This document shows, one piece after another, positions 6,786 through 9,082 of a DNA stretch of 9,082 bases. The stretch lies in contig JAAYPL010000014.1 in assembly GCA_012519875.1 (NCBI GenBank), forward strand, positions 1 to 9,082. Direction: 5' to 3'. Origin of the DNA: Clostridiaceae bacterium (GTDB taxonomy: Bacteria; Bacillota; Clostridia; Saccharofermentanales; UBA5734). Each line of letters begins with the position of its first letter. Position 1 is the stretch's first letter. Under the pieces are notes generated by a model that saw nothing but the letters and a program-made list of their open reading frames with translations, did no database searches and was not told the DNA's origin. Made by a program: the position numbers and the translations under genes.

Positions 6786-7624
6786 GCATGGTGATGTTCA
6801 CACAAGGCCGAGCCATGGTTTCGCCTCGCAACTGCGGTCTGCGGCACGGCGAAATTCCTCAAGAGGAACTGCTGGCCCTGACGCCTCAGCTGACCGAAGT
6901 GGAAAAAGCCTCTTGCTTTGCCAAGTACTATTACCAACCGATGGCACCTTTACAGCCGGAACACTATATTGCCATCGATGGCGGTCCAATGGATCCAGCC
7001 GACGGGTTTTTGCCGGATCAAGTCGGCAGACAAATGCTTAACACGGGGCATTGTCAGGTTGAAAACGGTTATTGTGCTTTGCCCAATGGAGTTGGTTATT
7101 CTGCGATCAAGGTTGACCAGATTGGCCGAACCGAAGCCCAGATCAACAAATACAACCGGGATTTCGCCCCTGAGGAAAACCTGTTTTATAAAATATGGTG
7201 CCCGGGGGATCATATTCTGCATTTTACCGATGGGATGATCGAAGATTTGGGCTGGGGAGTTCTCAATATGAAGCAGGTTTCAGGTTGCCTGCCCAGGACG
7301 CTTGGGATTAATCCGGATGAAGTCCTGCAAAAAGATCCTCAGTGCATACACATTGTCGCCACAAGCATTTTAGTTAAGTTGCTGACCGAACCGGAGGCCG
7401 AACCGGAATATCTGTCGATGATGCTTTATACGCGCGAAACACCTGAAGGACGTGAAATGCGGGCTCGTTTCTGGATCGGCCTGCTTTTTACGCCGGAAGG
7501 CTTCACCGTGAAGATACCGAAAGGGCCGGTTACCGTTACGGAAATGTCCAAAAAGATCATGATCCACTGCATGCGCGAATACACCAATGAAAACCGGTTG
7601 ATCGATGCTTTTTGGAATTTTTGA
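6782..7624 (+). CDS. Phloretin hydrolase / DAPG hydrolase (PhlG) family protein
   Basis: A 280-residue protein whose pattern I recognise as the DAPG-hydrolase family, which includes PhlG (splits an acetyl group from 2,4-diacetylphloroglucinol) and phloretin hydrolase of flavonoid-degrading gut bacteria. These are zinc enzymes that cleave a C-C bond between a phenolic ring and a carbonyl. Family-like blocks are FAKYYYQPMAPLQPEH (46-61), GYCALPNGVGYSAIK (96-110) and FYKIWCPGDHILHF (135-148). His144 or His147 and the HxxxE pair His262/Glu266 (IHCMREYTNE) are the likely zinc ligands. There is no signal peptide. The start at 6782 overlaps the ferredoxin stop and follows an AGGGGGAAG site. Being coupled to the flavoprotein and ferredoxin, it probably acts after reduction of the substrate. 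The substrate is unproven; the family identification is from memory, not a search. Confidence 0.75.
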   Translation: MSMVMFTQGRAMVSPRNCGLRHGEIPQEELLALTPQLTEVEKASCFAKYYYQPMAPLQPEHYIAIDGGPMDPADGFLPDQVGRQMLNTGHCQVENGYCALPNGVGYSAIKVDQIGRTEAQINKYNRDFAPEENLFYKIWCPGDHILHFTDGMIEDLGWGVLNMKQVSGCLPRTLGINPDEVLQKDPQCIHIVATSILVKLLTEPEAEPEYLSMMLYTRETPEGREMRARFWIGLLFTPEGFTVKIPKGPVTVTEMSKKIMIHCMREYTNENRLIDAFWNF

Positions 7625-7651
7625 AAGCACATATATAAAACTATAAATAAA

Positions 7652-7673
7652 ACTTGACATTCATCTGTCAAGT
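7652..7673 (+). promoter_or_regulatory. Candidate promoter -35 and palindromic operator before the TIM-barrel gene
   Basis: The 116-bp gap holds ACTTGACA (7652-7659) and TGTCAAGT (7666-7673), a perfect 8-bp inverted repeat with a 6-nt spacer. The left arm contains a consensus -35 TTGACA (7654-7659); 18 nt later is GAAAAT (7678-7683), a four-of-six -10, giving a leader of about 50 nt. An alternative promoter uses TATAAA at 7634-7639 with TTGGAA at 7612-7617 inside the preceding gene; then the palindrome would lie just after the -10. Either way the palindrome is well placed as a repressor site. There is no T-run, so a terminator is less likely. Confidence 0.5.
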
Positions 7674-7740
7674 GGCCGAAAATAGAAGCATAAGATTGGT
7701 TCGACAGCAAAAGCAGATTTTAAACAGAAAGGAACACAAT

Positions 7741-8625
7741 ATGGGAAAAGTATATGCACAGATTTATTCGATGATCCGTCAGGAACGTGCGGGTTTGCTG
7801 CCGGCGCTGAAATGTCTGGCCGGCTTAGGCTATGACGGTGTGGAATTAATTTCCGATTTCAAAGATGGGCTTACAACAACGGAATTCAAAGCCTTTGTCC
7901 AGGATCTCGGGCTTGATGTTGTTTCGGTGATGGGCCTGAAGACCGATGAAGAATTGGCTTTCGGTCAGACCATGGGGGCGCGCTTTACGGTGACTTCGCT
8001 CCATGGCCATCCGAGTACCCGGGAAGAACTGGAGCAAATTGCTCAACAACTGAATGACATTGGCCGAAACACCGCCCGTTTCGGGCTCAAGACGCTGTAT
8101 CACAATCATTCCAATGAATTCATCAAAGTCGAGGACACGCGCGCCTACGATATTTTGATCCAGAATACCGATCCCGATCTTGTCGGTTTTGAGTTTGACG
8201 TCGGCTGGGGTCAGATGGCCGGTGTTGACTGTGCGGCGTATGTTCGTAAGTATCCGGGCCGTTTCCCGATCATTCACGTTAAAGAGTGCAACAAAGTTGC
8301 GAAAACAGAAGCGGAATATGAGCATTTCCCGCAGCAATACATGGCACTGGCCAAGATGCTGGCCGATGATGTCCTGAAAGCCGGCGGACCGCCCAAATTC
8401 CCGGCCCAAGCAGCCGCGCTGATGTACAATTCCCGCAACTGGAACGTGGAGCTTGGAACAGGACTGATCAATTGGGAAGACCTGCGTGACGCCGCTGCCG
8501 AAACGCAAGACAACGCCGCCTTTGTCAACGAACGCGAGTACTATCATATCGGCAGCAACCTCGCCGGCGAGGCCATCGTTGCCGCAGAAATGGACTATAA
8601 ATTCCTGAAAAAATTGTTGAGCTAA
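7741..8625 (+). CDS. Xylose isomerase-like TIM-barrel protein (sugar isomerase/epimerase or 3-keto-sugar enzyme)
   Basis: A 294-residue member of the AP-endonuclease-2/xylose-isomerase-like TIM-barrel superfamily. Barrel strands carry the expected metal-site residues: GVELIS (33-38, Glu35), SLHGH (86-90), LYHNHSNEF (119-127), FEFDVGW (150-156), IIHVKE (177-182, His179) and NVELGTG (235-241, Glu237). There is no signal peptide. The start has AAAGGAAC 7 nt upstream and is preferred to an open extension back to 7654. Relatives include sugar-phosphate isomerases, inosose and 3-keto-sugar enzymes, and the large (alpha) subunits of C-glycoside deglycosidases. A DUF6379 protein, the family of the deglycosidase small subunit, is encoded convergently next door, so a glycoside-cleaving or 3-keto-glucose role is attractive, though this protein looks closer to the general isomerase group. 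Own candidate promoter; a strong hairpin follows. Confidence 0.8.
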   Translation: MGKVYAQIYSMIRQERAGLLPALKCLAGLGYDGVELISDFKDGLTTTEFKAFVQDLGLDVVSVMGLKTDEELAFGQTMGARFTVTSLHGHPSTREELEQIAQQLNDIGRNTARFGLKTLYHNHSNEFIKVEDTRAYDILIQNTDPDLVGFEFDVGWGQMAGVDCAAYVRKYPGRFPIIHVKECNKVAKTEAEYEHFPQQYMALAKMLADDVLKAGGPPKFPAQAAALMYNSRNWNVELGTGLINWEDLRDAAAETQDNAAFVNEREYYHIGSNLAGEAIVAAEMDYKFLKKLLS

Positions 8626-8648
8626 GATTATTTTATCTTGAACTTAAT

Positions 8649-8692
8649 GAACCCCCTTCAAGGAAGTTGAAAAACTTCCTTGAAGGGGGTTC
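8649..8692. terminator. Perfect 20-bp hairpin with GAAA loop between convergent genes
   Basis: A 20-bp left arm (8649-8668, starting GAACCCCC) and its exact complement (8673-8692) enclose the tetraloop GAAA, a GNRA type. It lies 23 nt after the TIM-barrel stop and 27 nt beyond the minus-strand gene's stop, the expected place for a two-way terminator. Neither side carries a T-run, so intrinsic termination may be weak; mRNA 3'-end protection is the alternative. Confidence 0.65.
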
Positions 8693-8719
8693 GGCTGTTG
8701 CACTGTGATTTCTGCCAGC

Positions 8720-9082
8720 CTATCTTACCAGCAGCATCCGCCGCATGTTGGTCGTGCCGCCGAACATACCGACGGCGTTACCCAGTCCGCTGCCATCGAA
8801 TTCTTTTTCCGGTTCACTGTTATAGTTGCAGACCCAGCCGATCTGGACATCCACATCGTGATAACCCTGAGTCAAGCCGCCCGGCTTTTTAACCTTGACA
8901 GTGGCCAGGTCATTGACCTGCCAGTAAATATCCATGCGGTCGTACATTTCTTCCCGAGTGTAATCATAACCATAAAAATTCCAGATGATCGTATCTTTGG
9001 GAAAAACCTCTCCATCAACAATCACATCGCCGACTCGAAACTGAGAAAGCCAGATTCCTTTGTAGTAGCCGGTACGGAAACA
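8720..9082 (-). CDS. DUF6379 protein, C-glycoside deglycosidase beta-subunit-like (partial, start beyond the window)
   Basis: The last 120 residues of a minus-strand protein, open to the window edge and ending at TAG (8720-8722). The visible part reads as a beta-sandwich: RTGYYKGIWLSQFRVGDVIV (3-22), VDG (22-24), FYGYDYTREEM (36-46), then ATVKVKKPGGLTQGYHDVDV (60-79), which matches what I know of DUF6379: a PYYRGxxLS...VDG, YT-x-EEL, PGGLxxGxHxVxV layout. In characterised deglycosidases (CarB/CarC, DfgA/DfgB, DgpB/DgpC types) this small subunit pairs with a TIM-barrel subunit to break the sugar-aglycone C-C bond of 3-oxo-glucosides. A GTG at 9025 is an internal codon, not the start, since family sequence continues upstream of it. 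Its partner may be the neighbouring TIM-barrel protein or lie upstream, outside the window. The tail (about 95-120) is Gly/Met-rich and less familiar. Confidence 0.7.
   Translation of the reverse strand, partial: CFRTGYYKGIWLSQFRVGDVIVDGEVFPKDTIIWNFYGYDYTREEMYDRMDIYWQVNDLATVKVKKPGGLTQGYHDVDVQIGWVCNYNSEPEKEFDGSGLGNAVGMFGGTTNMRRMLLVR

Noticed and set aside
7846..8547. Minus-strand open frame of 233 codons within the TIM-barrel gene
   Set aside because: It is a shadow of the TIM-barrel coding sequence; no start signal or recognisable domain.

Overview
The window looks like accessory catabolic DNA from a low- to mid-GC Bacillota (Firmicutes) bacterium, most likely gut, rumen or soil anaerobe. 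Reasons: strong AGGAGG-type ribosome binding sites, an LplB/YtcP-type CUT1 sugar transporter with no ATPase of its own, and an anaerobe-style flavoprotein plus ferredoxin pair. No RNA gene or CRISPR array was seen. All family assignments come from reading the protein sequences; no database search was run.

Layout. (1) 1-118: probable end of an insertion sequence, perhaps IS21-like, abutting the last ~52 codons of an extracellular solute-binding protein gene (119-278). (2) 303-335: a strong stem-loop, then two permease genes (368-1321, 1335-2228) and a type-B carboxylesterase (2266-3801), all on + and closely spaced, so probably one operon with the solute-binding protein. (3) 3812-4971, minus strand: an MFS exporter-like gene with a one-base frameshift near 3984; it converges on the esterase. 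(4) 4972-5059: divergent control region with an extended -10 promoter inside an 8-bp inverted repeat. (5) 5060-7624: a tight three-gene operon of fumarate-reductase-like FAD protein, a 66-residue single-cluster ferredoxin, and a protein of the phloretin hydrolase/DAPG hydrolase (PhlG) family. (6) 7625-7740: a second control region with a perfect TTGACA inside an 8-bp inverted repeat, then a xylose-isomerase-like TIM-barrel protein (7741-8625). (7) 8649-8692: a perfect 20-bp hairpin. (8) 8720-9082, minus strand: the C-terminal 120 residues of a DUF6379-type protein, the family of the small (beta) subunit of C-glycoside deglycosidases; its start lies outside the window.

Working model (inference): the locus serves plant polyphenols, especially glycosylated flavonoids or related C-acylated phenols. 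The ABC importer would bring in a glycoside or its sugar, the esterase would remove acyl decorations, the DUF6379 protein with a TIM-barrel partner would break or process the sugar-aglycone link (possibly through 3-keto sugar chemistry), the FAD protein and ferredoxin would reduce the aglycone or an enone intermediate, and the PhlG-family hydrolase would split the C-C bond next to the phenolic ring. The MFS protein could export products. The co-occurrence of a DUF6379 protein, a PhlG-family hydrolase and a flavoprotein/ferredoxin pair in one short stretch is the most interesting thing here.
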